From Eubacterium limosum (GTDB lineage Bacteria; Bacillota; Clostridia; Eubacteriales; Eubacteriaceae), in the NCBI RefSeq assembly GCF_000807675.2, contig NZ_CP019962.1, positions 2,976,001 through 3,040,000 of the forward strand: a stretch of 64,000 nt of DNA. Direction: 5' to 3'. Both the position numbers and the translations under genes were made by a program. Positions 27,193-35,401 of the stretch are shown here, piece by piece. The notes under the pieces are model-generated. The model saw only the letters and a list, made by a program, of their open reading frames with translations. It did not search any database and was not told the origin of the DNA. Positions within the stretch are counted from its first letter, which is position 1. Every line of letters begins with the position of its first letter.

Positions 27193-28185
27193 ATGAAAAA
27201 ATTTATCAATGATGTTGAAAACGTTGAAAACGAGATGCTTGAAGGGATCGTCGATGCCCATCCGGATTATGTTAAACGCCTTGAAGGCTTAGACGTACTG
27301 GTAAGAGCAGATAAAAAAGAAGGAAAAGTAGCGCTTGTCAGCGGCGGCGGCAGTGGACATGAACCAGCTCATGGCGGTTTTGTCGGTCGAGGGATGCTAG
27401 ATGCTGCGGTAGCCGGCGCTGTATACACATCTCCAACACCGGATCAGGTTTACGAAGCAATCAAAGCAGTTGATGCCGGAAACGGTGTGTTATTAGTCAT
27501 CAAGAATTACACCGGTGATGTCATGAATTTTGAAATGGCGGCTGAAATGGCAGAAGGCGACGGCATTGAAGTGGCTTCTGTTGTTACAAACGATGACGTT
27601 GCAGTACAGGACAGCCTTTATACAACTGGCCGCCGCGGCGTTGCCGGAACCATTTTTGTTCATAAAATTGCCGGAGCCAAGGCAGAAGCAGGCGCTCCTT
27701 TAGCAGACGTTAAGGCTGTTGCTGAAAAAGTCATCGCCAATGTGCGCACCATGGGCGTTGCCATCAAACCATCAACCGTTCCTGCAGCAGGAAAACCGGG
27801 CTTTGAACTGGCAGAAGATGAAATGGAAATCGGTATTGGTATCCACGGCGAACCGGGAACCCACCGCGAAGCTTTAAGACCGGCGAACGAAATCGTAGAC
27901 CATCTGCTTGAAAAGATTTTAGCAGATATTGACTACTCCGGCTCCGAAGTTGCTGTCATGGTTAACGGCGGCGGCGCAACACCTGCGATGGAGCTTTACA
28001 TTCTTAACAAACGTGTTCACGATGTATTAACCGAAAAAGGCATCAAGATTGCCAAAACTTTTGTTGGCAACTATATGACCTCAATCGATATGGCTGGGGC
28101 TTCCATCAGTCTGTTAAAACTGGACGACGAAATGAAGGAACTGCTGAACGCACCGGCAGATACCATTGCATTAACACAATTTTAA
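27193..28185 (+). CDS. dhaK: Dihydroxyacetone kinase subunit DhaK
   Basis: This subunit of the PEP-dependent dihydroxyacetone kinase binds the substrate covalently. The 330-residue protein shows the VSGGGSGHEPAHGGFVG substrate loop (about 50-66) and the hemiaminal-forming His in IGIHGEPGTHRE (about residue 219). The ATG has AGGAGGGAATTCTT upstream. The other subunits follow: DhaL with ADP and DhaM with a phosphohistidine. The operon feeds dihydroxyacetone phosphate to glycolysis; the glycerol dehydrogenase that would make dihydroxyacetone is not in the window. Confidence 0.96.
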   Translation: MKKFINDVENVENEMLEGIVDAHPDYVKRLEGLDVLVRADKKEGKVALVSGGGSGHEPAHGGFVGRGMLDAAVAGAVYTSPTPDQVYEAIKAVDAGNGVLLVIKNYTGDVMNFEMAAEMAEGDGIEVASVVTNDDVAVQDSLYTTGRRGVAGTIFVHKIAGAKAEAGAPLADVKAVAEKVIANVRTMGVAIKPSTVPAAGKPGFELAEDEMEIGIGIHGEPGTHREALRPANEIVDHLLEKILADIDYSGSEVAVMVNGGGATPAMELYILNKRVHDVLTEKGIKIAKTFVGNYMTSIDMAGASISLLKLDDEMKELLNAPADTIALTQF

Positions 28186-28217
28186 GTAATTCTTTAAATT
28201 AGATATGATATCATAGT

Positions 28218-28238
28218 GACAGGCCGGTTAGGCCTGTC
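28218..28238 (+). terminator. Hairpin after dhaK
   Basis: GACAGGCC (28218-28225) and GGCCTGTC (28231-28238) form a perfect 8-base stem with a five-base loop, followed by ATTTTA. The U-tract is poor, so it may attenuate rather than stop transcription into dhaL. Confidence 0.55.
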
Positions 28239-28253
28239 ATTTTAGAGCATATT

Positions 28254-28331
28254 AAAAATAACACAGAGATACGGAGAGGATATGGAGAAAGCAGCACGGA
28301 ACCTCCGGCTCTGTGTCTTTGTGTTTCTTTT
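28254..28331. repeat. Imperfect extragenic palindrome between dhaK and dhaL
   Basis: The arm 28254-28279 (AAAAATAACACAGAGATACG...) is largely complementary to 28302-28331 (...CTCTGTGTCTTTGTGTTTC), with ACACAGAG and CTCTGTGT perfectly paired. The 78-base element has the look of a dispersed, miniature inverted-repeat sequence; similar CTCTGTGTCTTTGTG-type repeats are known in other bacteria. No ORF is supported in it. Confidence 0.5.
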
Positions 28332-28352
28332 AATAGTAGAAAGGAATTAATT

Positions 28353-28994
28353 ATGGCAGCAACAAAAGAAAATGTATTAACTTTTATTCACCTGTTTAAT
28401 GATAAAATGCAGGAGCACCGTCAGGCTCTGACCGACATGGACCAGGCCATCGGTGATGGTGACCACGGTATTAACATGAGCCGCGGCATGAAAGCCGTTG
28501 AAGAAAAATTACCCACATTTGAAGAAAAGAACATTGACGATATCTTAAAGGGGGTTGGTATGACACTGGTTTCCACTGTTGGCGGCGCATCCGGCCCATT
28601 GTATGGCACTGCGTTCATGAAGGCTGGAATGACCTCCAAGGGAAAGGATGAACTGACCGCTGAGGATATCAGCGCAGCTCTGGAAGCTGCTATTGAAGGG
28701 ATCAAGCAGCGTGGTAAATCCACCACAGGTGAAAAAACCATGCTTGATGCCATTGTACCAGCCAAAGAAGCCTATGATAAAGCTATTTGTGAAGGAAAAG
28801 GCATTGCGGACGCACTGGCGGACGCTGAAGCTGCTGCATGGGACGGCGTCGAGTATACCAAAACAATCATCGCAACCAAAGGCCGCGCAAGCTATCTGGG
28901 TGAACGCAGCATCGGACACCAGGATCCTGGAGCAACCTCTATCACCTATTTAATTCAGGCAGCGAAAGAAGCTGGAGAACAGGCCGGAGCGTAA
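28353..28994 (+). CDS. dhaL: Dihydroxyacetone kinase subunit DhaL
   Basis: This is the ADP-binding subunit that receives phosphate from DhaM and phosphorylates dihydroxyacetone on DhaK. The 213-residue helical barrel contains the Mg-ADP binding motif MDQAIGDGDHGINMSRG (about residues 29-45), GGASGPLYGTAFM and TTGEKTMLDAI, and ends in GRASYLGERSIGHQDPGATS. The ATG follows GAAAGGAATT. It is separated from dhaK by 167 bases containing two hairpins, but dhaM follows after three bases. Confidence 0.96.
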   Translation: MAATKENVLTFIHLFNDKMQEHRQALTDMDQAIGDGDHGINMSRGMKAVEEKLPTFEEKNIDDILKGVGMTLVSTVGGASGPLYGTAFMKAGMTSKGKDELTAEDISAALEAAIEGIKQRGKSTTGEKTMLDAIVPAKEAYDKAICEGKGIADALADAEAAAWDGVEYTKTIIATKGRASYLGERSIGHQDPGATSITYLIQAAKEAGEQAGA

Positions 28995-28997
28995 ACC

Positions 28998-29381
28998 ATG
29001 GTAGGAATCGTTGTTGTATCACACTCACAGAAAGTAGCGGAAGGCGCTAAGGAACTGGCCCTGCAGATGGCGGCTGATGCAAAGATTGCAGCGGCAGGCG
29101 GTCTTCAGGATGGCAGCATTGGCACTGATATGGAAAAGATCACCAATGCCATCAATGAAGTTATGTCCGATGATGGCGTGATTATGTTAGTCGATATGGG
29201 GTCAGCCATCATGACCTCTGAAATGGCCATCGAGATGTCTGACAATCCTGAAAAGATTAAAATTGTCGATACTCCTGTTGTTGAGGGAACAATCTTTGGA
29301 GCGGTTGAAGCTTCAATTGGCTCTTCGATGGAACAGATTATGGACGTTTTAGCGCAGGCTAAAACCCAGCCAAAATTCTAA
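28998..29381 (+). CDS. dhaM: PTS-dependent dihydroxyacetone kinase phosphotransferase subunit DhaM
   Basis: This EIIA-type (mannose-family-like) protein takes phosphate from HPr and passes it to the DhaL-ADP. The 127-residue form has only the EIIA domain, as in Lactococcus; the HPr and EI-like extensions of the E. coli protein are absent. The phosphorylated His is in VVVSHSQKVAEGA, and VDMGSAIMTSEMA is the second signature. Phosphate must therefore come from general PTS proteins encoded elsewhere. It is followed by a strong terminator. Confidence 0.94.
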   Translation: MVGIVVVSHSQKVAEGAKELALQMAADAKIAAAGGLQDGSIGTDMEKITNAINEVMSDDGVIMLVDMGSAIMTSEMAIEMSDNPEKIKIVDTPVVEGTIFGAVEASIGSSMEQIMDVLAQAKTQPKF

Positions 29382-29394
29382 TTAATTATTGCAG

Positions 29395-29438
29395 GAAAGA
29401 GGACCGTACGTTTATGCACGGTCCTCTTTCCTTTTTTT
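29395..29438 (+). terminator. Terminator of the dha operon
   Basis: GAAAGAGGACCGT (29395-29407) and ACGGTCCTCTTTC (29418-29430) form a perfect 13-base stem, followed by CTTTTTTT. Confidence 0.92.
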
Positions 29439-29467
29439 GATGAATTGTAATCGAGGGGGCACTATTC

Positions 29468-29496
29468 TTGAAATCTCATTAAAAATATGATATTAT
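29468..29496 (+). promoter_or_regulatory. Promoter of the VanZ-phosphoesterase gene
   Basis: TTGAAA (29468-29473) and TATTAT (29491-29496) lie 17 bases apart, 55 bases before the start. Confidence 0.6.
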
Positions 29497-29550
29497 TGTA
29501 AAAATATTAGAAAAAAATATATTGTGCAAAAGGGTAAGGATGAATGCGGT

Positions 29551-30942
29551 ATGAATGAAAAGCAAAAAAAAGCAGTTCTTTGGATAAGCGTGGTTGTATG
29601 GATGGGCATTATCTTTATGTTTTCAGCACAAAACTCCACAGAATCATCCTCCTTGAGCGGAAGCGTTGTCGGAGCGATACTCCATGCCATCAAGACTGTT
29701 TTTCCAGATATACGGCAGATAGAACTGAATCATCTGCAATTGTGGATCAGTTTTTTTATCAGAAAGGCAGCGCATGCCTCTATTTATTTTATTCTGGGCA
29801 TATTAGTATACACTGCAATCGGAAAAAAAGTCAGCCGAAAAAAGCGTTTTTTGATGGCTGTTGCGGTTTGTTTCCTTTATGCGTGCACCGATGAGTTCCA
29901 CCAGCGTTTTGTTCCAGGCAGAAGCTGTGAATTCAGAGACGTATGTATTGATACTGGCGGAGCGCTTTTAGGGATCAGTTTTGTCATTTTCATCAACTGG
30001 ATAAGGCGCATCAAAAATGGCAGACCATGGAAAGAAGCCATCCGTGACATCCGTATTCATGGAATTCTCTGGGGGATTACCGGTGTTATCTTTGTGATTG
30101 TTTTATGCTGCCTTTACCTGTATCTCGGTAAGAATATCCTGGTGACCACAAAATATACCATGAAATCAGCGGATATACCGGAAGCCTTCGATGGCTATAA
30201 AATACTGCAGATCTCGGATTTTCACTCAAAAAAATTTCCAGATAATAATGAGGGACTGGCAAAAACGATTAATGAATTGGAGCCGGACATTATTGTGGCA
30301 ACCGGTGATATGCTGAACGCCGCCCAGGATGATGACGGAGAGGTGTTTCTGGAGCTGATCCCAAAGCTTGACCCGGATATTCCGATTTACTATACGGCAG
30401 GCAACCATGAGAGTGTTGATGAAATAACAGATCCCAAAAGTGCGAGCGTATATTTTGAGCGTATTGCAGAGCTGGGGGTTATTCGTCTGGATAATGGGAA
30501 GGTCGTTTTGAATAAAGAAGGTGAGAGCATTGACCTGTACGGCTTGGAAATAGAGATGACCTATTACAGAGATCGAAGAAATCCGGATTTTGATAAGCTC
30601 AAGCTTAAATCGGAGCATATTGAAGAATTGATTGGTCCGGCAGAGGATTCACGGTTTGTGGTTTTGATGGCTCATAACCCACTTTATTTTGAAGCTTATG
30701 CCAAATGGGGGGCAGACCTGACGTTAACAGGCCATGTTCACGGCGGAATGATTTATGTGCCGTTAAAGGGCGGAATGTTTTCCCCAGAGTATAGCCTTTG
30801 GCCCCAGTATTATGCAGGGGACTATCATATGGATGATAAGGTTATGTTTGTAAACAGAGGGATTGGCAGCAGTGGAACCATACCGGTACGAATTCTGGAT
30901 AATCCTGAAGTATGCTTAATTACCCTGGAAAAGCTTCAATAA
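29551..30942 (+). CDS. VanZ-like domain fused to a membrane metallophosphoesterase
   Basis: This 463-residue protein joins two usually separate modules. Residues about 8-150 form a VanZ-like membrane domain (FSAQNSTESS, RKAAHASIYFILGIL, CTDEFHQRFVPGRSCEFRDVCIDTGGALLG, with four helices). A further membrane helix at about 178-200 is followed by a calcineurin-like phosphoesterase domain with the metal ligands ISDFHSKKF, VATGDMLNA, YTAGNHESVDE, LMAHNPLYF and LTGHVHGG. The latter resembles YaeI/YkuE-type membrane phosphodiesterases that cleave lipid pyrophosphates. The enzyme side probably faces the cell surface. The ATG at 29551 is preferred over an upstream GTG at 29524, since AAGGATG is at a usable spacing. 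The fusion is unusual. Confidence 0.85.
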   Translation: MNEKQKKAVLWISVVVWMGIIFMFSAQNSTESSSLSGSVVGAILHAIKTVFPDIRQIELNHLQLWISFFIRKAAHASIYFILGILVYTAIGKKVSRKKRFLMAVAVCFLYACTDEFHQRFVPGRSCEFRDVCIDTGGALLGISFVIFINWIRRIKNGRPWKEAIRDIRIHGILWGITGVIFVIVLCCLYLYLGKNILVTTKYTMKSADIPEAFDGYKILQISDFHSKKFPDNNEGLAKTINELEPDIIVATGDMLNAAQDDDGEVFLELIPKLDPDIPIYYTAGNHESVDEITDPKSASVYFERIAELGVIRLDNGKVVLNKEGESIDLYGLEIEMTYYRDRRNPDFDKLKLKSEHIEELIGPAEDSRFVVLMAHNPLYFEAYAKWGADLTLTGHVHGGMIYVPLKGGMFSPEYSLWPQYYAGDYHMDDKVMFVNRGIGSSGTIPVRILDNPEVCLITLEKLQ

Positions 30943-31016
30943 AATGTGTTCTCAACAATGGGCAGTGCTGTTAATTTTTAGCAGCATAAAGTTTAGATGA
31001 TTTATAAAATAAAAAA

Positions 31017-31045
31017 TTGATTTATCGGTTGTTTAATAGTATAAT
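31017..31045 (+). promoter_or_regulatory. Promoter of the CapD-like gene
   Basis: TTGATT (31017-31022) and a perfect TATAAT (31040-31045) have 17-base spacing. Confidence 0.75.
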
Positions 31046-31127
31046 CACTTATAAATAAATTAATTAGAAGGCATTATTGATTAAAACAATAATGCTTTTA
31101 ATATGTCTGAGAACATGGGAGAAGTTA

Positions 31128-33002
31128 ATGAAAAAAGATTCCAAGGATATGGCAGTACGTGTTGCATTCCTGATTTTCTTGGATGCGGTGGTACTCTTTT
31201 TATCCTATTTATTTGCGTTTTTGCTGACGTACAATTTTAAAATTCCCTTTAATTTTGTCAGTGGCGCGCGTTGGTTTTTAGCCATGGGGATCGGCATTAA
31301 GGTGGTTGTTTTTTTCATCACTGGTATGTACAACACCCTTTGGCGTTATGCAAGCATTGAAGAGCTCTGGCAGATAACCTTTTCTGTTATTCTCGCGAAC
31401 ATTCTGACCTTTGTGCTGTATTTTGCCATCGGCGCAGGGATTCCGACGACTGTTCAGATTCTGTCATTTGTATTTGACTTGATCATGGTAGGGGCGATCC
31501 GCATTTTCTATCGAACCGGGAGACGCATAAAACAGGGAGTCGGAGGTAAAGGCAACTGCAGGAATGTACTGATCGTCGGCGCAGGTGAAGCGGGTATTAA
31601 GATTCTAAGGGAGCTGGCGGCAGGCGAGATGAAAAGCTATGTCGTTGGTTTTGTGGATGATAATGTCTATAAACAGAAAAAGAAAATCAATGGTCTGACA
31701 GTCTTAGGCGGCCGAGAAGATATTCCCGAAATTGTTGAGGATGAACAGGTCAACGAAATCATCATTGCGCTGCCGTCTGTTCCTAAAAAGGAAATGAATG
31801 AAATTGCGGAGATCTGCCATAAAACAGGACGTCCAGTCCGGGTTTTACCCAGTTTTGATGACATCCTGAATTATGACGTCAGCCTCAGCAAGCTGAGAGA
31901 CCTGCAAATAGAAGACTTACTGGACCGGGATGAAATCCATCTGGATAAAAGTGTCATTTCTGAGTTTATCAGAGGCAAGGTGGTGTTGGTGACGGGCGGT
32001 GCAGGTTCCATCGGTTCTGAGCTCTGCCGGCAGATCATCAAGTATCAGCCGAAGCAGCTTGTTATACTGGATATTTATGAGAATACGCTATATTATTTAG
32101 AGCTGGAGCTGCGGCGCTATATCCATGAACTGGAAATTGAAAGTGGCTATGCCATACGTCTGGATCTGGAGATTACAAGTATTCGCGATAAAGCCAGTGT
32201 CAACAGTCTGTTTGAACGTTATCGCCCGCAGGTGGTCTTCCATGCGGCGGCGCATAAGCATGTCCCGCTGATGGAGAAGACGCCAAAGGAAGCGGTAAAA
32301 AACAACATTTTTGGTACAAGAAATGTGTTGGACGCCTGTGTTGAGTATCAAGTCGAAAAATTTGTGCAGATATCCACAGACAAGGCTGTCAAGCCTACAA
32401 ATGTAATGGGAACGACTAAGCGTGTTTGTGAAATGCTGATCCAGCTTTACGATCAGCATAACCGAACAGAGTTTGTCGCAGTGCGTTTTGGAAATGTTCT
32501 CGGAAGCAATGGCAGCGTTATTCCCATATTTAAAGAACAAATCGCAAACGGAGGACCGCTGACAGTCACCCATCCCGATATAGAAAGGTTTTTCATGACC
32601 ATTCCTGAGGCAACACAGCTGGTTCTTCAGGCCGGCAGTATCGCCCACGGTGGAGAGATCTTTGTGCTGGATATGGGGGAACCGGTTAAAATTAAGGATT
32701 TGGCCGAGCGTATGGTCCGTCTCTCGGGTTATGAGCCTTACACAGAGATGCCGATTGTCTTTTCAGGCTTGAGACCAGGGGAAAAATTATACGAAGAGCT
32801 TTCCTACGATATGGCTGAATTTGATAAAACACGGTATAAAGATATTTTTGTTGAAAAGCCAGAGGTTTTTGATGAAATAGTAATACATGATGAGCTTGAA
32901 AAGTTGAAACAAATTGTTGATAGCGGGACGATGGCAGAAGTGATTGAGCAATTGAAAATAATCGTTCCAGACTATCACCCTAACCGTGAAACTAATATTT
33001 AA
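31128..33002 (+). CDS. Nucleoside-diphosphate-sugar 4,6-dehydratase/epimerase, CapD/PglF-like
   Basis: This 624-residue membrane enzyme is of the family that makes UDP-4-keto-6-deoxy-GlcNAc for capsule or glycoprotein synthesis. About four N-terminal helices (residues 10-130) anchor it, followed by a CoA-binding-like Rossmann domain (VLIVGAGEAGIKIL, about 147-160) and the catalytic short-chain dehydrogenase domain with VLVTGGAGSIGSELC (about 289-303), HAAAHKHVPLME and ISTDKAVKPTNVMGTTKR. The exact nucleotide sugar is not deducible. The ATG at 31128 with GGGAGAAG upstream avoids 17 extra residues given by an earlier TTG. It has its own promoter and terminator. Confidence 0.92.
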   Translation: MKKDSKDMAVRVAFLIFLDAVVLFLSYLFAFLLTYNFKIPFNFVSGARWFLAMGIGIKVVVFFITGMYNTLWRYASIEELWQITFSVILANILTFVLYFAIGAGIPTTVQILSFVFDLIMVGAIRIFYRTGRRIKQGVGGKGNCRNVLIVGAGEAGIKILRELAAGEMKSYVVGFVDDNVYKQKKKINGLTVLGGREDIPEIVEDEQVNEIIIALPSVPKKEMNEIAEICHKTGRPVRVLPSFDDILNYDVSLSKLRDLQIEDLLDRDEIHLDKSVISEFIRGKVVLVTGGAGSIGSELCRQIIKYQPKQLVILDIYENTLYYLELELRRYIHELEIESGYAIRLDLEITSIRDKASVNSLFERYRPQVVFHAAAHKHVPLMEKTPKEAVKNNIFGTRNVLDACVEYQVEKFVQISTDKAVKPTNVMGTTKRVCEMLIQLYDQHNRTEFVAVRFGNVLGSNGSVIPIFKEQIANGGPLTVTHPDIERFFMTIPEATQLVLQAGSIAHGGEIFVLDMGEPVKIKDLAERMVRLSGYEPYTEMPIVFSGLRPGEKLYEELSYDMAEFDKTRYKDIFVEKPEVFDEIVIHDELEKLKQIVDSGTMAEVIEQLKIIVPDYHPNRETNI

Positions 33003-33043
33003 AAAGAGATACAAGGAATATAAAAATTCCTTGTATCTCTTTC
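33003..33043 (+). terminator. Terminator after the CapD-like gene
   Basis: AAAGAGATACAAGGAAT (33003-33019) pairs with ATTCCTTGTATCTCTTT around a short AT-rich loop, a stem of 17 bases, then TCTCTTTT. Confidence 0.88.
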
Positions 33044-33058
33044 TCTTTTAAGTTATAA

Positions 33059-33088
33059 TTGTTTTTGTTATAATAAAATAGTTATAAT
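33059..33088 (+). promoter_or_regulatory. Promoter of the polysaccharide assembly operon
   Basis: TTGTTT (33059-33064) and TATAAT (33083-33088) with 18 bases between. Another TATAAT-like element lies inside the spacer (TATAAT at 33069-33074), so the exact start is uncertain. Confidence 0.5.
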
Positions 33089-33122
33089 TTAAAGTATATA
33101 AAATAATGAAGGGAAAATTTTG

Positions 33123-33833
33123 ATGGAAGAGATTAGTTTACATGACATATTGGATATGTTAAAGGAAAACTGGAAATTTATTGTCATTTTAACGTTGTGT
33201 TTTATGATTGTGGTTTCAGTATTTACCATCTTCTTTATGAACAAAGAGTACAGCAGCTACACAACATTAATGATCGGTAAATCGGAAGGCTATTCTGATA
33301 CAAATGCCAATGCGAACTATAATGAAGTATTGACTAACCAGAAATTAGTTGGTACCTACAGTGAAATCGCAAAGAGTAAAAGTGTTGTTTCAGAGGTTGA
33401 AAATAATTTAAATCTTGATTTAAGCGACGGACAGCTTTCTAAAATGATTGATGTTACAACCGTGAATGATACAGAGCTGATAAAGATTACGGTTACAGAT
33501 AAAGACCCTGTTGAGGCAGCTAACATTGCCAATGAAACAGCGAAGGTGTTCATGTCCAATATTGGCGAATTGATGAAGATCAGTAATTTGCAGGTAGTTG
33601 ACGCGGCAGAGGTCAATTCCAATCCAGTTTCTCCGAATTTAAAACTGAATGTTGCGATTGCCTTTTTACTTGGTATTGTTGTGAGTGTTTTTATTATCTT
33701 TATCAGAGAAATGCTCAATACCAGCGTTAAGTCTGTTGAGGAATTAAAAGAGCTTATTGATGGGGTACCGGTTGTCGCGGTTATACCACATTCTGAAGAG
33801 CTGATGACTCAGTCTGAAGGAGGTAAAAAATAA
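33123..33833 (+). CDS. Wzz/CpsC-type chain length determinant protein, membrane adaptor of the BY-kinase
   Basis: This 236-residue protein has the typical two-helix topology: a transmembrane segment at about 17-40 (FIVILTLCFMIVVSVFTIFFM), an extracellular Ser/Asn-rich domain, and a second segment at about 180-200 (LKLNVAIAFLLGIVVSVFIIF) followed by a cytoplasmic tail. It corresponds to the CpsC/YwqC adaptor that activates the tyrosine kinase encoded next. The ATG at 33123 is preferred over the TTG immediately before it. It shares one base of its stop with the kinase start. Confidence 0.9.
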   Translation: MEEISLHDILDMLKENWKFIVILTLCFMIVVSVFTIFFMNKEYSSYTTLMIGKSEGYSDTNANANYNEVLTNQKLVGTYSEIAKSKSVVSEVENNLNLDLSDGQLSKMIDVTTVNDTELIKITVTDKDPVEAANIANETAKVFMSNIGELMKISNLQVVDAAEVNSNPVSPNLKLNVAIAFLLGIVVSVFIIFIREMLNTSVKSVEELKELIDGVPVVAVIPHSEELMTQSEGGKK

Positions 33834-34567
33834 TGAAGGATTCCATAATCACCTATAAATCTCCTAAAGATCCAATTTCTGAAGCTTTCAGGAATATGCG
33901 TACCAACATTACCTTTGCCGACATTGATGACGAAATGAGGGTTCTTACAATTACAAGCACAGGTAAAGGCGAAGGGAAGTTGACGATTATTGCAAATTAC
34001 GCTGTTGCCCTTGCCCAGTCAAAAAAGAAAGTGCTTTTGATTGACTGTGACTTGCGTCGTCCCAGAATTCACCGCTTGTTTGAACAGCCCAATAAAAGAG
34101 GACTGACGAATATACTTTTAAGAGAATGTGAGCCAACAGAAGCGATCCAGACAACCGATGTGGAAAATCTTTTTATGATTTCTTCAGGCCCTATCCCGCC
34201 AAACCCTTCGGAAATTCTGGCCAGCAAGCGGCTTATTGAATTAATCAACCAGTTTAAACTGGCTTTTGATTATATTCTGATTGACGCGCCGCCAGTTGGC
34301 GTTGTGACAGATGCCGCGGTTCTTTCGCATGTAACAGATGGTTATATTGTAGTTGCGGCGATCAGTGTAACCAATAAGGAAGGAATACGCATGGCCCTTG
34401 AAACACTGCGCAACGTCAATGGAAATATTGTCGGTGTCGTAGCGAATAACGCGCCTGTAAGCAAGCGGAGCGGATATTACTATTACTACAGTGCTTACGA
34501 GGAAGATCAGCATCAAAGCAAGAAAGAGAAGAAGCAGCGGAAAATCAAAGAAAAAAGAGTAAAGTAA
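33833..34567 (+). CDS. CpsD/YwqD-type bacterial tyrosine kinase with altered Walker A motif
   Basis: BY-kinases autophosphorylate on a C-terminal Tyr cluster and regulate polysaccharide export or polymerisation. This 244-residue cytoplasmic protein shows a Walker A' (VLLIDCDLRRPRIH), a Walker B (YILIDAPPVGVVTD) and a Tyr-rich tail SGYYYYYSAY (about 222-231). The Walker A, normally PGEGKST, reads STGKGEGKLT: the Ser that contacts Mg and phosphate is Leu. The change is one base from TCG. The next gene encodes the matching phosphatase. Family membership is firm; activity may be reduced. Confidence 0.9.
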   Translation: MKDSIITYKSPKDPISEAFRNMRTNITFADIDDEMRVLTITSTGKGEGKLTIIANYAVALAQSKKKVLLIDCDLRRPRIHRLFEQPNKRGLTNILLRECEPTEAIQTTDVENLFMISSGPIPPNPSEILASKRLIELINQFKLAFDYILIDAPPVGVVTDAAVLSHVTDGYIVVAAISVTNKEGIRMALETLRNVNGNIVGVVANNAPVSKRSGYYYYYSAYEEDQHQSKKEKKQRKIKEKRVK

Positions 34568-34579
34568 GGGGCAGACAGT

Positions 34580-35401
34580 ATGATTGATATACACACGCAT
34601 GTGCTATACGGTATCGATGATGGTTCCCCAACAATTGAAAACAGTCTTGAAATGCTCAGAGTTGCTGAACGGACAGGTTTTCGCGGTGTTGTTTTAACGC
34701 CGCACTATATGAGCTATACAAATTTTGTTTCCAGAGTTGCTGAGAATAAAAAAAGATTAAAAGCTTTGATAAAAGCAGTTGCGGAAGAGAATATCAATAT
34801 ACAGCTGTTTTTGGGAAATGAGCTCTATTACGAACCGGATATGATACAGATGGTTGAAACAGGTGAGTTTACCACCCTGAACAAAAGTAATTATTTTTTA
34901 GTGGAAACCATGCGGCATGATTCAAGCGTGGAACATTTGCAGGAATTTCTTTACCGGTTACAGGCAAAGGGATACTCAACGATTTTAGCGCATCCTGAAA
35001 GATATGACTTTGTCAGGGAAGATCCTAATATATTATTGGATTTTATGGATAAAGGAACCTATATACAGACAAACGCATTGAGCTTAACAGGTTTTTACGG
35101 AAGTGCGTCGAAAGAGACCGCTGAGATCATGCTGGAGCATAATATGGTCCAGTTTCTGGCCAGCGATGCGCACCGTGTTAAAAGCTACGAACTGATGGAA
35201 AGAGCATTGGATCGTGCGGAAGAAATTGTTGGCCGTAAAAAATTTGAGCAAATTATGAATTTGAATCCGGCAATTGTTCTTAGCAATAAGGGGACGATTG
35301 AGTGCCGTCCGGTCGAATACAGCCCTAAGAAAAAACATCATTTTTTCCCTTCATTTAAGAAGACCGGCAAAAAACGTTTAGGAGGGGTGGGAATTCAGTA
35401 A
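34580..35401 (+). CDS. CpsB/YwqE-type PHP-domain protein-tyrosine phosphatase
   Basis: This 273-residue metal-dependent phosphatase removes phosphate from the CpsD-type kinase. The N-terminal MIDIHTHVLYGIDDGSPTIENSLEML provides the His-x-His motif, with later metal ligands in LTPHYM, LFLGNELYYEPD, LAHPERY and ASDAHR. Its C-terminus is basic (PKKKHHFFPSFKKTGKKRLGG). It starts 12 bases after the kinase stop (AAGGGG upstream) and abuts the next gene with no gap. Confidence 0.93.
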   Translation: MIDIHTHVLYGIDDGSPTIENSLEMLRVAERTGFRGVVLTPHYMSYTNFVSRVAENKKRLKALIKAVAEENINIQLFLGNELYYEPDMIQMVETGEFTTLNKSNYFLVETMRHDSSVEHLQEFLYRLQAKGYSTILAHPERYDFVREDPNILLDFMDKGTYIQTNALSLTGFYGSASKETAEIMLEHNMVQFLASDAHRVKSYELMERALDRAEEIVGRKKFEQIMNLNPAIVLSNKGTIECRPVEYSPKKKHHFFPSFKKTGKKRLGGVGIQ

